From Cichorium intybus (taxonomy: Eukaryota; Streptophyta; Magnoliopsida; Asterales; Asteraceae): a stretch of 64,000 nucleotides of DNA. How positions within the stretch are numbered: position 1 is the first letter of the stretch; each line of letters begins with the position of its first letter. The DNA lies in contig CM042013.1 in NCBI GenBank assembly GCA_023525715.1, positions 73,431,994-73,495,993 on the forward strand, read 5' to 3'. Shown piece by piece: positions 8,961-21,267 of this stretch. Position numbers and translations under genes: made by a program. Below the pieces are notes generated by a model. The model saw only the letters and a list, made by a program, of their open reading frames with translations. It was not told the origin of the DNA and did no database searches.

Positions 8961-11607
8961 TGTAACACCCGGCTTTTAAAACAATAACACCCCTGAAAAT
9001 TTTTCATTTTAAACAAAGGTTTCATTACGTAAAACCATAACAAAGGGGTATATTTTAATAAAAACGGGTACAAGTGTATCAAGGAGAGTATATAATACCA
9101 TAGTATCCTTTGAAGCCGGGCTGCTACAGACAGCATCTACAAGTCCACTTCCTGAGTCACGGACTTTATCCTTACCCTTATCAGGGTCATGCTAACCTAC
9201 AGGGACATTTAACAAACGGTATGAGCTACAACGCTCAGTGAGTAATCATATCTGCAAATAACGTGTACAATAAATACATCCATATATAATCCTTTATATA
9301 TGATACATATATCTATCATTTCATCTGTCAATATCAAATACCGTTCTATAGCCTTTTCTGGCCAAACGTGTATATCTGTCTGGATATCGGACCCAGACTG
9401 CTAGCCTTACCGGCTAATCGTATGTATCTTAGGATTTCATATCCTACTGCATAGCCTTACCGGCCTAATCGTGAGATCATGTGATTTTCAAATCACATCA
9501 GATTATTGTACACTTCATCACATCCAGTCTGTTATTTGCATACCTTTCAAATCATTTCTGTATCATTTCTGTCCCATCTTTCTTAGTCATACCTGACTAT
9601 ACCATATCTCATGACTATATAAGTCGTATCATTTGTCATGGCTATACAAGCCGCACCAAAACATTTCTAGCATATGAATCGTAGCCCGAGGGCCGCACCA
9701 GTTTATCATAGCCCAAAGGCCGCACCAGAATATCATAGCCCGAAGGCCGCACCAGAATATCATAGCCCGAAGGCCGCACCAGTTGGATATAGCATCCAGA
9801 ATCACAGCCTTATAGGCCGCACCATCTGTTAATAGCTTGTTTCACGATCAATTATGGCTCACGGGTTAGCCCGCTGTTGCCTTGGCTCACGGGTTAGCCC
9901 GCTGTTGCCTAGACTCACGGCTTATCCGGTCTTGTCTATATATAGGTTCGACTCACAGTTCCGTTCTTGTCTATTAAAGACTCACGGTCTTGTCAATATT
10001 AACTGACTCACAGTTCCGTTCTTGTCTATAACAAACTCACAGCTTATCTGGTCTTGTCGTACCATTAATATTGACTGACTCACAGCTCCGTTCTTGTCTA
10101 TAATAGACTCACGGCTTATCTGGTATTGTCATGTCATTGACTCACAGCTCCGTTCTTGTCTTTATCAGACTCACGGCTTATCTGGTATTGTCATATCATT
10201 AATTATATATATGTATTGACTCACAGCTCCGTTCTTGTCTATTTCAGACTCACGGCTTATCTGCTATTGTCTTTTACATATATCTTCATACTTGTCATTT
10301 TCGTCCCTCGAAGCTGTTTCAACCTGTAACAGTTCAATCATCATATATCATATATGATATCAGTGAGATTACTCACCTGGATGCTAGCTGCAATTACATT
10401 CCGGTTGTTTCTTGCCTTTGCGTGCACCACAACCATTTTGTCACATACATATATATTCATTTATATACCAAATGATAATAGGTTAATAATCCTTCCAATT
10501 AACTCTAATACAATAGAGTTCAATACATTATCATTATAAATAATGCCTAGTTAATAAACTTTCCGTTTACTAACTTTTTATGAATTTTACTATTCACCGA
10601 GGCATTCGAATCGATCTACAGTGCCCCCGAGGGGTCGAAAACTCAATATAAAAATTTTCCCAAACTTTTCAGACCATAACGAGCCTATGGTTCAAGTTTG
10701 AGCTAAATCGGAGAAGCCAAACAAAATTAAGTCCATAACGAGCCTGCGCAGGTCTCCTGTCCAGCCGCGATTTGTGCACTGTAGCACGCAGTTTTAGCCC
10801 ATTAAGTCCTTAATCCAGTCCTTAATCGTTTGGGGTTTGTTTCTAGGCTAAAACCTTATATCAAAACAAGGTTTTCAACCATTCAAAACAACTAAATCAA
10901 TCAAAATGAAGAATTAGGGTTCTTAGTTCCAAAACCCCAAAACTTCAAATTTATCACAAATAGCAATCTACTTCCATTTTCTTGAGTTAAGCCCTTTTAA
11001 CATGACTTAATGGAAGCATTAAACCATTTAAACTACATAATCATAACTGAAATTCACAAATTTCAGTTTCTATAAAACCAAATCAAGAACACTTCAATAA
11101 CTTGGTTAAAATCAAGTTTACTAACCTTGATTAACATAGGAATCACCAATTCAAGCTATGATTCCAATTCCTTGCTTCAATTCCATGATTTCCTGCAGAA
11201 ATCGCATCTCCAAGCCTTCTCCCGTTGCTGCACAAATGGCTAGTCAAAGAGGAGAGTCAACTCTTCTATTTATACCTCAATTTTTACATTTTTAGTCCTA
11301 AAGTTCATTTTCTTGAACTTTGACCACAAAATCAAGTTTTATTACAATAAAACTTCCATTCTTTATACATTTGCCACAAACAACAATATTTTTCATTTTT
11401 AGTCCTTCACATAGTCAAATGACCAAATTACCCTTTTGTGGTAAAATGACCAAAAATAAGTTTTTATAACATTTTAAGTCCAAAACTCAAAATATTATTT
11501 CACACTAAATTCTTTTCTGTCCAAAAGACCAATTTACCCTTCCAAGGTAAAATGACCTTTTTACCCTTTTTATTATTATTACATAAAAAGAGTGTCTTGG
11601 CGTTACA
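8961..11607 (-). repeat. Gypsy 3' LTR (left copy)
   Basis: This 2647-bp LTR contains tandem blocks. They are about four 27-bp units around ATAGCCCGAAGGCCGCACCA (about 9680-9785), two units of GGCTCACGGGTTAGCCCGC (about 9855-9910), and an alternating series of GACTCACGGCTTATCTGG and GACTCACAGCTCCGTTCTTG (about 9910-10290). A minus-strand TATA box (TATAAATAG) lies near 11270. It lacks the GC-rich block found in the right LTR. Confidence 0.92.
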
Positions 11608-12708
11608 AATTCTCCCCTCCTTCAAAAGATTTCGTCCCCGAAATCATACAAGGAGTTGAGGGTACGTCTTCCTCGTTTCACTTTCGGTTTTTCCACATCA
11701 TGTCGGAGTCTCTATGGTATTGCCTAAGCACTTAACCATACTGGTCTTCTTATCTTGTGATTAAGTCACAATTCGCATATCATTCTTCCGGTCGTCCCGG
11801 GCACCATATCTACTTATCTATCTTCATCTCATCATGAGGGATTTGTAGGGAATTATCATTACCTAACTTCTTTCTTGTTGTCCCAAACAAATTTTCACCT
11901 TTCCAAAGAATCACTTTTCAATGCTTCCATATTCCTTTACTTGGAATTTCAAAGGTTTATATTCGGTAATCCACATACCACTTTACAATTTCTTAACCAT
12001 TCTTCAAATTCGATCGTACTCATCAAGTATCCTCTCCAGTTTGAGCAGGAATCTAGGATCCAGCCAACGGCTTTACTACACTTTCAATCCAATAAATCGA
12101 AGGATAACATGGTATTCCATACCATTCTTCATGTGAATCATCAAACTACTAGCATGTAGATTGCTATTTCTTACAAATTTCTATCTAAGACAGACAATCT
12201 TCTCATCTTCTACTACGGTCTGCTGTGCACTTTTCAAGCACATCTTCTAAAATCTGCATCATTAGGTCACTTTATTCACCCATACACGGTATTTGCAGAG
12301 ACTTTATTGCAAAGTCTATAACAATGTTGTCCTATTTCTTTTCTGGGGCCAACAACGGGTCAATTTCTTCGCACGTTTCTAACGGTTTGACTTTACTTTA
12401 CATACAAGTCAAATACTTTTTATGTATCTTTCAATACCTTTCTTCTGTCCCGGCCACCAATACATAGGTTTTATTGTCCTATCCAGTCTGGTATTGCTCC
12501 GGGTATACTGCATGTCTAATACAAAATGCATCTTTTCAAGATGATTTTCATGTTTCACTTTTCTTTGGAATTCACATTCACAACCACCATGGGTTTTGAA
12601 TCATCGTGAGTTTCTAGCTAGCTTCTTTCAATAGCTAGTCATTCATTCATTTTTCCTATTTCCAGACTTGCACACTTCTTTCTGTGCTACCCGAATCAAC
12701 TTAGGTAA
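11608..12708 (-). other. Gypsy internal region, decayed
   Basis: The polypurine tract adjoins the LTR. The rest would be integrase territory in a minus-strand Gypsy element, but I see no zinc finger or DDE motif and many stops. Confidence 0.4.
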
Positions 12709-12954
12709 TCAGTTCGCCACACTCACGCATGTGGTTGTATCTTTCAAAAGATACTCTTTCCCATTCAAGGCATCCATAATCACATCCGCCTTTCCGAGAT
12801 GGTACAAGATTTCATAACCGAAATCTTTAAGTAACCCATCTATCTTTGCTATCTCATATTTAGCTTCTTTTTGATCAATTAAGTATTTCAAACTTTTATG
12901 ATCCATATTAACAATAAGCTTTACACCATATAAATAGTGTCCCCAAAGCTTCAA
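12709..12954 (-). pseudogene. Gypsy RNase H fragment
   Basis: The 81-residue frame has KLWGHYLYGVK, then MDHKSLKYLIDQKEA, GLLKDFGYEILYHLGKADVIMDAL. This is the familiar end of the Gypsy RNase H domain, where HKSLKY and YHPGKANVVADALSR are the conserved stretches. The aspartate of the DHKSL motif is kept. Frames on either side are broken, so this is a relic of pol. Confidence 0.8.
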
Positions 12955-13085
12955 TGTCCAAAATTATAGTTGCTACTGCAACATCATGCATCCACAGTAA
13001 TATCCGAACGCATTCCTATAATCCAATTTATCCGCTTAGCATCAACGCTAACGTCAGAAATTCGCACAAGGTTTATTCCAAACCT

Positions 13086-13340
13086 TTACCAGATCTCTAT
13101 GGTCTTTCTACCACTCAGACTTTTTACTTTTCTAGATTCAACCTTAGTCATCTGAACCGCAATCAAGGAGTAGTTTACTATAATTCTCCTATAATTATCC
13201 GCCAATCCAATGAAACTACTAATTTCAGTCAATTTCCCAGGCGGTTTCTGTCTTATCACCGTATCATTTCCCACTGGATACATTTTATCTTTTCTGGCAT
13301 TATTAATATGCCCAAAGAATAAGAAACTTCTTTTTGCCAA
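13086..13340 (-). pseudogene. Gypsy RT/RNase H connection fragment
   Basis: The minus-strand frame contains KRSFLFFGHI followed by PPGKLTEISSFIGLADNYRRIIVNYS and QMTKV. It matches the segment C-terminal to the Gypsy reverse-transcriptase palm (K..F....v.fLGh.v, then P....ElrsFLGLa.yYRrFI..FS..a.PLTkL). It lies in the expected order just upstream, in the sense direction, of the RNase H fragment. The catalytic YxDD is not preserved. Confidence 0.75.
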
Positions 13341-13937
13341 ATTTTATACTTGGAGAATTTAACAAATCACTTAACTCAGTGAAGTAACTCCAATATCTGG
13401 TACAAATGTACCTCATATTCGATTTTGTTTCGAGAATATCAGATTCTCAGTAGTCAATACACGCATGCATCAACTTGTCTTTCTTCTTTTCAAACAAGAT
13501 AGGGCTCCATACGATGACACATACGGTCATAAGAGACCCCAATTCAAGAATTTCTTCTAGTTGTTTTCCAACTCTGCCATCTCTACAGATGCAAATCAGT
13601 ATCGAGTCCGTATACCATAAACGGCTCCCAAAATTATTTTAATCATAAACTCTTCTCGCCAATCTGGCAGAAATCTTGGAAGTTCTTTTCAATAGAAGCA
13701 TCCGAGAATTTATTTGAAGTAGTATACTACTATCACTACTTTATTTAACTTGGCCAATACCATGTATGCCAATTACAACATCATTCTTTTACTAACTCTT
13801 TTCTGAGTTTAAGCAAAGAAAATAACCGATATTCTCAACAACGGTCATTTACCATGGATTTTCGTCCATTTCGTTTTTGATTTTAGAACCATATTGTTCT
13901 TATTTCTACAATTCATGTTAGAATAATTCATTGCTAA

Positions 13938-14171
13938 TCAATTCATATGCACAATTGGTTCAAATTCACTAGTAGTCATCGGCTTCAGATTTATAAGGAA
14001 AATGGTCCCGTAAATCCTAGGCAAACTACCTTCCAGGTGTTCAATATCTAGAACATACTTGCTATCTGCTATAGCTGTTTCCAAAATTTCATCTAAAATA
14101 GTTGATGAAATATTCCAACAAGACATCAAGTCATCGATCCCAAGCATAACTTCGTGGATCAAATATAACAT
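13938..14171 (-). pseudogene. Gypsy protease-region fragment
   Basis: The last part of the frame, translating to AIADSKYVLD, GTIFLINLKPM and SEFEPIVHMN, resembles the Gypsy retropepsin tail, where VANG..., ...F.IDLIPM and FDVIVGMDWL are usual. The GMDW motif is mutated and the active-site D(S/T)GA lies outside the open frame. The position between the expected gag (right) and RT (left) supports the call, but similarity is weak. Confidence 0.45.
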
Positions 14172-14962
14172 ACACGAGTTATATTCAGAACAATTATATT
14201 GGAGATCATATCAGTCTCCTCACGAGCTTCTTCCACAATCTGCTGGAATGCTCATAATACCATTGGTCCTTTTTGACCGTTCATTTCTTCTTTCTTTCCT
14301 GAGTTCATCACCCGTTACTCCACATTTAGCATGTGAGTATTTCATAAGGAAGTGATCTATAGTTCCACGCTGGAACCACTTCCGTCCCATACAACAAACA
14401 CGAGCAATATGCTCTCATTTTCTGTAATTTCAGCATGTCAACGATAGAGTCTCAACTCTAAAATGTTCTGAGTGCTTTTCCTGCACTTCTTACATTACAT
14501 CATCCTTTTCGTTCTGGTCCCTCCCCTTTTAGATTAGACCTAATTCATGTTAACTTCTTCTGAGAAGTCCACTAGTATTTTCTGCTTTTCTTGTAGTCTC
14601 AACTACTGTTCTTTCACCTTGAATATCAACCAAGGTGAGCAACCGATTTCTTTATCTGACCACATCAGCTAACATTGCTCATCGTGTGGATTTTCTGCTA
14701 TTCATCCCCTTTTTGGCTCTCATACAACGGAGTTTTGCGAAAGGGCTAGTCCATTTCCTAGAGCTTCACGCCCTAAATGTCTTCTAAAAAGGTTCACAAG
14801 TCATACTTCTTATACGTCAGAAATTAGCAACAGTTAGGTTATATATGTATAAGAACAACTATATACACCTAACTATGCATCATGTCTACTATCTCAGGGT
14901 TTAAGTCCAGGAATCTACTCTATAGACACCTAGTTCACTTAAACCTGTCTTTGATACCAACT
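14172..14962 (-). other. Gypsy leader and gag region, decayed
   Basis: No intact gag frame or zinc knuckle can be followed. The primer-binding site lies at the right edge (about 14947-14960). Confidence 0.4.
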
Positions 14963-17688
14963 TGTAACACCCGGCTTTTAAAACAAAAACACCCGTGAAA
15001 ATTTTTCGTTTTAAACAAAGGTTTCATTACGTAAAACATAACAAAGGGGTATATTTTAATAAAAACGGGTACAAGTGTATCAAGGAGAGTATATAATACC
15101 ATAGTCTCCTTTGAAGCCGGGCTGCATAGACAGCATCTACAAGTCCACTTCCTGAGTCACGGACTTTATCCTTACCCTTATCAGGGTCATGCTAACCTGC
15201 AGGGACATTTAACAAACGGTATGAGCTACAAAGCTCAGTGAGTAATCATATCTGCAAATAACGTGTACAATAAATACATCCATATATAATCCTTTATATA
15301 TGATACATATATCTATCATTTCATCTGTCAATATCAAATACCGTTCTATAGCCTTTTCTGGCCAAACGTGTATATCTGTCTGGATATCGGACCCAGACTA
15401 CTAGCCTTACCGGCTAATCGTATGTATATTAGGATTTCATATCCTACTGCATAGCCTTACCGGCCTAATCGTGAGATCATGTGATTTTCAAATCACATCA
15501 GATTATTGTACACTTCATCACATCCAGTCTGTTATTTGCATACCTTTCAAATCATTTTTGTATCATTTCTGTCCCATCTTTCTTAGTCATACCTGACTAT
15601 ACCATATCTCATGACTATATAAGTCGTATCATTTGTCATGGCTATACAAGCCGCACCAAAACATTTCTAGCATATGAATCGTAGCCCGAGGGCCGCACCA
15701 GTTTATCATAGCCCGAAGGCCGCACCAGAATATCATAGCCCGAAGGCCGCACCAGAATATCATAGCCCGAAGGTCGCACCAGTTGGATATAGCATCCAGA
15801 ATCACAGCCTTATAGGCCGCACCATCTGTTAATAGCTTGTTTCACGATCAATTATGGCTCACGGGTTAGCCCGCTGTTGCCTTGGCTCACGGGTTAGCCC
15901 GCTGTTGCCTAGAATCACGGCTTATCCGGTCTTGTCTATATATAGGTTCGACTCACAGTTCCGTTCTTGTCTATTAAAGACTCACGGCTTATCTGGTCTT
16001 GTCAATATTAACTGACTCACAGTTCCGTTCTTGTCTATAACAAACTCACAGCTTATCTGGTCTTGTCGTACCATTAATATTGACTGACTCACAGCTCCGT
16101 TCTTGTCTATAATAGACTCACGGCTTATCTGGTATTGTCATGTCATTGACTCACAGCTCCGTTCTTGTCTTTATCAGACTCACGGCTTATCTGGTATTGT
16201 CATATCATTAATTATATATATGTATTGACTCACAGCTCCGTTCTTGTCTATTTCAGACTCACGGCTTATCTGCTATTGTCTTTTACATATATATTCATAC
16301 TTGTCATTTTCGTCCCTCGAAGCTGTTTCAACCTGTAACAATTCAATCATCATATATCATATATGATATCAGTGAGATTACTCACCTGGATGCTAGGTGC
16401 AATTACATTCCGGTTGTTTCTTGCCTTTGCGTGCACCACAACCATTTTGTCACATACATATATATTCATTTATATACCAAATGATAATAGGTTAATAATC
16501 ATTCCAATTAACTCTAATACAAAAAAGTTCAATACATTATCATTATAAATAATGCCTAGTTAATAAACTTTCCGTTTACTAACTTTTTATGAATTTTACT
16601 ATTCACCGAGGCATTCAAATCGATCTACAGTGCCCCCGAGGGGTCGAAAACTCAATATAAAAATTTTCCCAAACTTTTCAGACCATAACGAGCCTACGGT
16701 TCAAGTTTGAGCTAAATCGGAGAAGCCAAACAAAAGTTAGCGTTTTTAATCCCCTGCCTGGCCCCTGCCTGGAGGGCGCACTGCGCCTAGGACAAGGCGC
16801 ACTGCGCCTGGGCGCACCCCGCCAGGGGCTTGGGCGCACTGCGCCTGGCGCCTGCGCAAGTCTCCTGTCCAGCCGCGATTTGTGCAATCTAGCACGCAGT
16901 TTTAGCCCATTAAGTCCTTAATCCAGTCCTTAATTGTTTGTGGTTTGTTTCTAGGCTAAAACCTTATATCAAAACATGGTTTTCAACCATTCAAAACAAC
17001 TAAATCAATCAAAATGAAGAATTAGGGTTCTTAGTTCCAAAACCCCAAAACTTCAAATTTATCACAAATAACAATCTACTTCCATTTTCTTGAGTTAAGC
17101 CCTTTTAACATGACTTAATGGAAGCATTAAACCATTTAAACTACATAATCATAACTGAAATTCACAAATTTCAGTTTCTATAAAACCAAATCAAGAACAC
17201 TTCAAGAACTTGGTTAAAATCAAGTTTACTAACCTTGATTAACATAGGAATCACCAATTCAAGCTATGATTCCAATTCCTTGCTTCAATTCCATGATTTC
17301 CTGCAGAAATCGCATCTCCAAGCCTTCTCCCGTTGCTGCACAAATGGCTAGTCAAAGAGGAGAGTCAACTCTTCTATTTATACCTCAATTTTTACATTTT
17401 TAGTCCTAAAGTTCATTTTCTTGAACTTTGACCACAAAATCAAGTTTTATTACAATAAAACTTCCATTCTTTATACATTTGCCACAAACAACAATATTTT
17501 TCATTTTTGGTCCTTCACATGGTCAAATGACCAAAAATCAGTTTTTATAACATTTTAAGTCCAAAACTCAAAATATTATTTCACACTAAATTCTTTTCTG
17601 TCCAAAAGACCAATTTACCCTTCCAAGGTAAAATGACCTTTTTACCCTTTTTATTATTATTACATAAAAAGAGTGTCTTGGCGTTACA
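14963..17688 (-). repeat. Gypsy 5' LTR (right copy)
   Basis: This 2726-bp LTR is nearly identical to the left copy except for point changes, a missing stretch of about 30 bp near 17530 and a GC-rich block at about 16737-16860. The block has three copies of the palindrome GGCGCACTGCGCC. The two LTRs are identical at insertion, so these differences arose later, by gain here or loss in the left copy. Confidence 0.92.
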
Positions 17689-17874
17689 TTTAATTAAAAC
17701 ATTTAAATATCAAATATATGATGTGGCATTGTGGGTTCAGTGGGTTCAGTGGGTACTGGTTCCATGGGTGAAAGATTGGTGAAAGATAGGGAAAATGGAA
17801 GTGAGAGGAGAGAGAAAAGCTGACGTGGCGCGTGGGTTCAGTGGGATGGGAGGGATCTACTCCCCCCACCCTTA

Positions 17875-18885
17875 GACAGGGAGGTGTGCTTCTGTAATCT
17901 CGAAATTTTCTTTTCTTTCCCCGTATTTGTTGTGTTGATGTTTTTTCATTTAAAAAGAGGCATATATATGGTATCTTGTTCATCTTCTCTCTTCATTCGC
18001 CCATCCCTCTGATCCTGTAATAGTTGCCTCTCTTCATCTACACATCAACAAGACAGCGAGAGCTGCAAACACGTATTTATTATTATTTTTTTTTTTTTGA
18101 GTTTTAGAGAGTTGTCGAGTGATAGAGTTCGAAATCGATAGTTGTTGAAGAAGGGTCTGTGTGTTTTGGAGATTTTGAAAGGGCTTAAGTGAAAGGGGAA
18201 GTTGAAATTAAAGAAAGTTTGAACATTTTGTGATAGATTAAATCATCTTGTGTTTTGTCTGTATATTAGCTGATATAAAGATCTAAATCGTCTCTCTTGC
18301 TTTCAACTACCACCTCACCATGTTCGTCTTCGTGAAATTTAGAAACCATAACCCGATCTTAACGTGTGAGCTCACGAACATTTTGCACGATTGTATCACA
18401 TAAAAGCTTAATGTCTCGGTGTAATGATTGGGGGTTTGAAATAGCATGAACTACGAGTTTTTGAAATTGAACAACACCGGAGATTGATAACTCAGGGCCT
18501 CTCTCTCTAGGAATCTTCTGCAAGAATCGGGGTTGTTGATTTCTAGAATGAAGTTTAGGTTCTGATTTTCTGGAACGAGTTTTAGGTTTGGAATGAATTT
18601 TAGTCCAGTGACACAGTTGAACAACAACAGGGATTGATTTTAGGTTTTGGAATGAATTTTAGGTAACGGCATCAGTGATTGATTTTTTGGAATGAATTTT
18701 AGTCTGGTGACAGAGTTGGTGGCAATTTAGTCCAATGGCAGAGACGTTGGTTCTCCAGCAAGAGGGAGGAGATGTGGGGAAGGGATAAAGGGTTGGGAAC
18801 GACCAATATTTTATATAAATAACTCCTTTAATAAAATATTTTAATAATAAAAAATAAGAGAAAAAACAAAAAGCAAAATACTTAA
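17875..18885. other. Interior of outer TIR element, possible captured gene leader
   Basis: The sequence resembles a plant 5' untranslated region: pyrimidine-rich stretches around 17990-18050, a TATA-like CATATATATGG near 17960, and no frame of note. It sits between the PIF/Harbinger right end and the right TIR. I cannot name a source gene. Confidence 0.35.
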
Positions 18886-19030
18886 GGGTATTATAGTCTA
18901 GGGACCGAATGCGCAACAAAATCAGATAATAACGACTTTTCAAGTTAAAAAAATCAAGTGCCGTTCAAAAAAAAAATCAAGTTAGAGACCAAATGCGCAA
19001 ATTACCCGAAACCACAGAGATCAATATGTA

Positions 19031-21264
19031 ATTTACACTAAAATATATATTACTAGATATTACAGAAATAAAAAAAGATATCAATAATATTATATATTAC
19101 TAATATAATAAAAATTATATAATATATATTGTTACTTTGAAATTTAAAAATGTTAAAATTTTCAAAATTTTCCAATTTGGAAATATAAAAATTAGAAATT
19201 TTTAAATTTTGAAAAGGGTCTATCTACTTATACCCCTTTTAATATCTGGACATACCCCCTAATAATTGCATTTACTTTTTTCCATAAATAACTATAATTA
19301 TTATATTATAACTTTATTTTTATTTATAATAATTACATCTTTTATTAAATAAAATATTAAAAAAACATCTTTAATCTATTTAATTTACGTTTATACAGCA
19401 TGCAAATACAAGCAATGCATATTACGTTTAAAATTTGCTTCAACTTTTTTCATTTTAAGTTCTACCTTTTTTACATTTTCGGAAAAAAAAATTTAGGTGA
19501 ATTTCAATTCTTTTAATTTTTTTATTTTATAGTTTATTGCAGATTTTGTTTTCAATTTGCGTCAGGTGTTGTAGTTAGTTTCTTTATATGTTAACTTTTT
19601 ATAATTCTAATGGTACTGGCTACTTTTGGTCTTTTTTTTTGAAAAAAATATATGACCAATATATTGACCATAATATATGTTTAAAGTCCAAAATCTACCA
19701 CAATTCTTAATGACTAAATTAAATTCAGATTTTTGGAATTCTATAATAAGTCTTAAGTTTAATGCAACAATATTTATAGACCATATGAATTTTTACTGTA
19801 AATTAGGTATACTTATCATTGCTTTATTATGAAAATTTATTGTATCTTTTGGTAACAACTATGATGAAAAAATATTAATCGTAAGCTAATTTATTTTTGT
19901 TTAATTAAATTTAAAAAATTAAGCAAATTAATACCTGATACCAAATATGAGCCACGTGCCAATACGTGCCGATATGAGCCAAGTTAAGCAAATTTTATCA
20001 CGTATAATAAAAACAAATGATAAAAGTTATATATATTTTTGTTACGAAAATAGAAAAAAGAGTTTCAAAAGTGAGGGGTTAATTTGAAAACTAATCCAAT
20101 TATAAGGGTTTTTAACATAATTTTATAAACATCACTTTTATCAATAACTAAACCAACGTAAATTGAGTTAAAAAAAGGGTGCTACTTTTTATACCCTATT
20201 TTCACTAAGCTTACCCATTTAATTATTATATTTTAGGTAAAATAATCATTAACATTGACTTTATTATCTAATCATTATGTTATAATAATATAATTATTGT
20301 TTTATTATTTTCAACTAATAATTTACTAATATTATGATTATTTAAATATTTTATTTTAAATTCATTATTTTTTTCTTTCATAAGATAAATAAAACGAAAA
20401 TATATAAAATCTAAAATGACCCTCATTAAATCTCTTAAACGGAAACAATGGTTTTCTAGGTTTCGTACGTTTGTAAAACGTACCTTTGTAAAACTATTAT
20501 GTTATCTCTTAAAAGGAAATTGCTTTCTAATTTGTTAAAACGATTATTTTATCATTGTCGTAGATATCTATAATTTCTTATTTTTCATACGGGAAGCCTC
20601 ATTCGCGGTTTGTAAAACGTTATTGTCGCTTTGATGATTTTGCCGTTGATTTTGGAAATTATTATACAACTTTGCGACATACTTATGGATAGTAGTGAGC
20701 AAAAACTGAACCGCGCTGTAAAAAAACCGCAAAAACCTAAATCGATTAACCGCAACCGAAACAATAACCGACGGTGCCGTTTTCAATTTTGAATTAACCG
20801 AAAGTTTTCGGTGCGATGCAGTTTTCAATTTTGAATTAACCGATTAACCGCAACCGAAATAATTTATTGTATTTATAGGACATTACAAACATTAATTTTC
20901 AAACTAACATTATAAATTAACGATGAATATATGTTATTACGTATTGTATGCAAAATTAAATTTTAGACATTGTTTTTTAAATAGTAAAAATTATAAATAG
21001 TAAAAAATCAAAGATGGGATAAAGTTCGATAGTCCTAAGCTACTAAAGGAATGTTTATAGAATAATGATGTTCACACATATGGTTGTTAGTTAGATGTGG
21101 GTAAGGGGATGATGATGTTTAGTGTTCCATTAGGCCTATCCCTTTCGACTTTGGGCATAATGGACTTCCGACGATGAGTCCTTCCAACTAAAGTCCCTTA
21201 ACGTTAATCACGCATGTTACACAACTTTTATGTTGGGACATCAAATAACTTACGTGAAATCATT
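19031..21264. other. AT-rich spacer with one hAT-like terminus
   Basis: Mostly featureless. Two same-orientation segments at about 19215 and 20174 share AAGGGT, CTACTT and TATACCC spacing and may be diverged copies of one repeat. At about 20690-20865, GAACCGCG, ATTAACCGCAACCG and a duplicated GTTTTCAATTTTGAATTAACCG resemble the subterminal AACCG repeats of plant hAT elements. I could not find the partner end. Confidence 0.4.
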
Positions 21265-21267
21265 TTA

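Larger units (their letters stand above)
8961..17688 (-). mobile_element. Gypsy LTR retrotransposon, about 8.7 kb, degenerate
   Basis: Two long direct repeats (8961-11607 and 14963-17688) start TGTAACACCC and end GCGTTACA. They are flanked by the 5-bp duplication TTTAA (8956-8960 and 17689-17693). The coding relics, the primer-binding site by the right LTR (reverse of TTGGTATCAAAGAC at about 14947-14960) and the polypurine tract by the left LTR (GGAGGGGAGAATT on the minus strand) all give minus-strand orientation. The interior is only about 3.4 kb and full of stops. Protease, RT/RNase H connection and RNase H follow in Gypsy order, with no convincing integrase. Confidence 0.93.
8141..17871 (+). 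mobile_element. PIF/Harbinger-type element with a Gypsy insertion
   Basis: The left terminus GGGTAGACGGAGTAG and the right terminus CTACTCCCCCCACCC are imperfect inverted repeats (12 of 15 bases match). They are flanked by TTA at 8138-8140 and 17872-17874, the 3-bp target duplication typical of PIF/Harbinger. Removing the Gypsy element (8961-17688 plus one TTTAA) leaves about 1 kb, which includes a promoter-like TATA box and a short ORF1-like frame. No DDE transposase is present, so it is non-autonomous. It is nested inside the outer TIR element. Confidence 0.82.
7665..19030. mobile_element. Outer TIR transposon of the three-level nest (Mutator-like?)
   Basis: The left end (about 7665-7800) has TGGTCCCTCTGGTTTGGGG, GTAATTTCTG and TTTGGTCCCTAACTTG. 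The right end (about 18890-19030) carries the reverse complement of the same succession of motifs, in the same order inward from the end: CCGAAACCACAGAG, CAAGTTAGAGACCAAATGCG and GGGACCGAATGCGCAACAAAATC. The inverted repeats are therefore about 130-150 bp and imperfect. After removing the PIF/Harbinger element inside it, about 1.6 kb remains with no transposase. The segment from 17875 to about 18650 resembles a plant 5'-leader or promoter and may be captured host sequence. Long diverged TIRs suggest a Mutator-like element, but the target duplication is unreadable in AT-rich flanks and the superfamily is inference. Confidence 0.65.

Noticed and set aside
9481..9684. 67-residue frame present twice (also 15481-15684)
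   Set aside because: It lies in both Gypsy LTRs; the duplication is explained by the LTRs, and the frame lacks a domain and runs opposite to the element.
9680..10290. CRISPR-like array
   Set aside because: Regular repeats in the LTR lack unique spacers and are duplicated in the other LTR; plant nuclear context.
16678..16887. Arg/Pro-rich minus-strand frame
   Set aside because: Produced by the GC-rich palindromic block in one LTR; not conserved in the other LTR.
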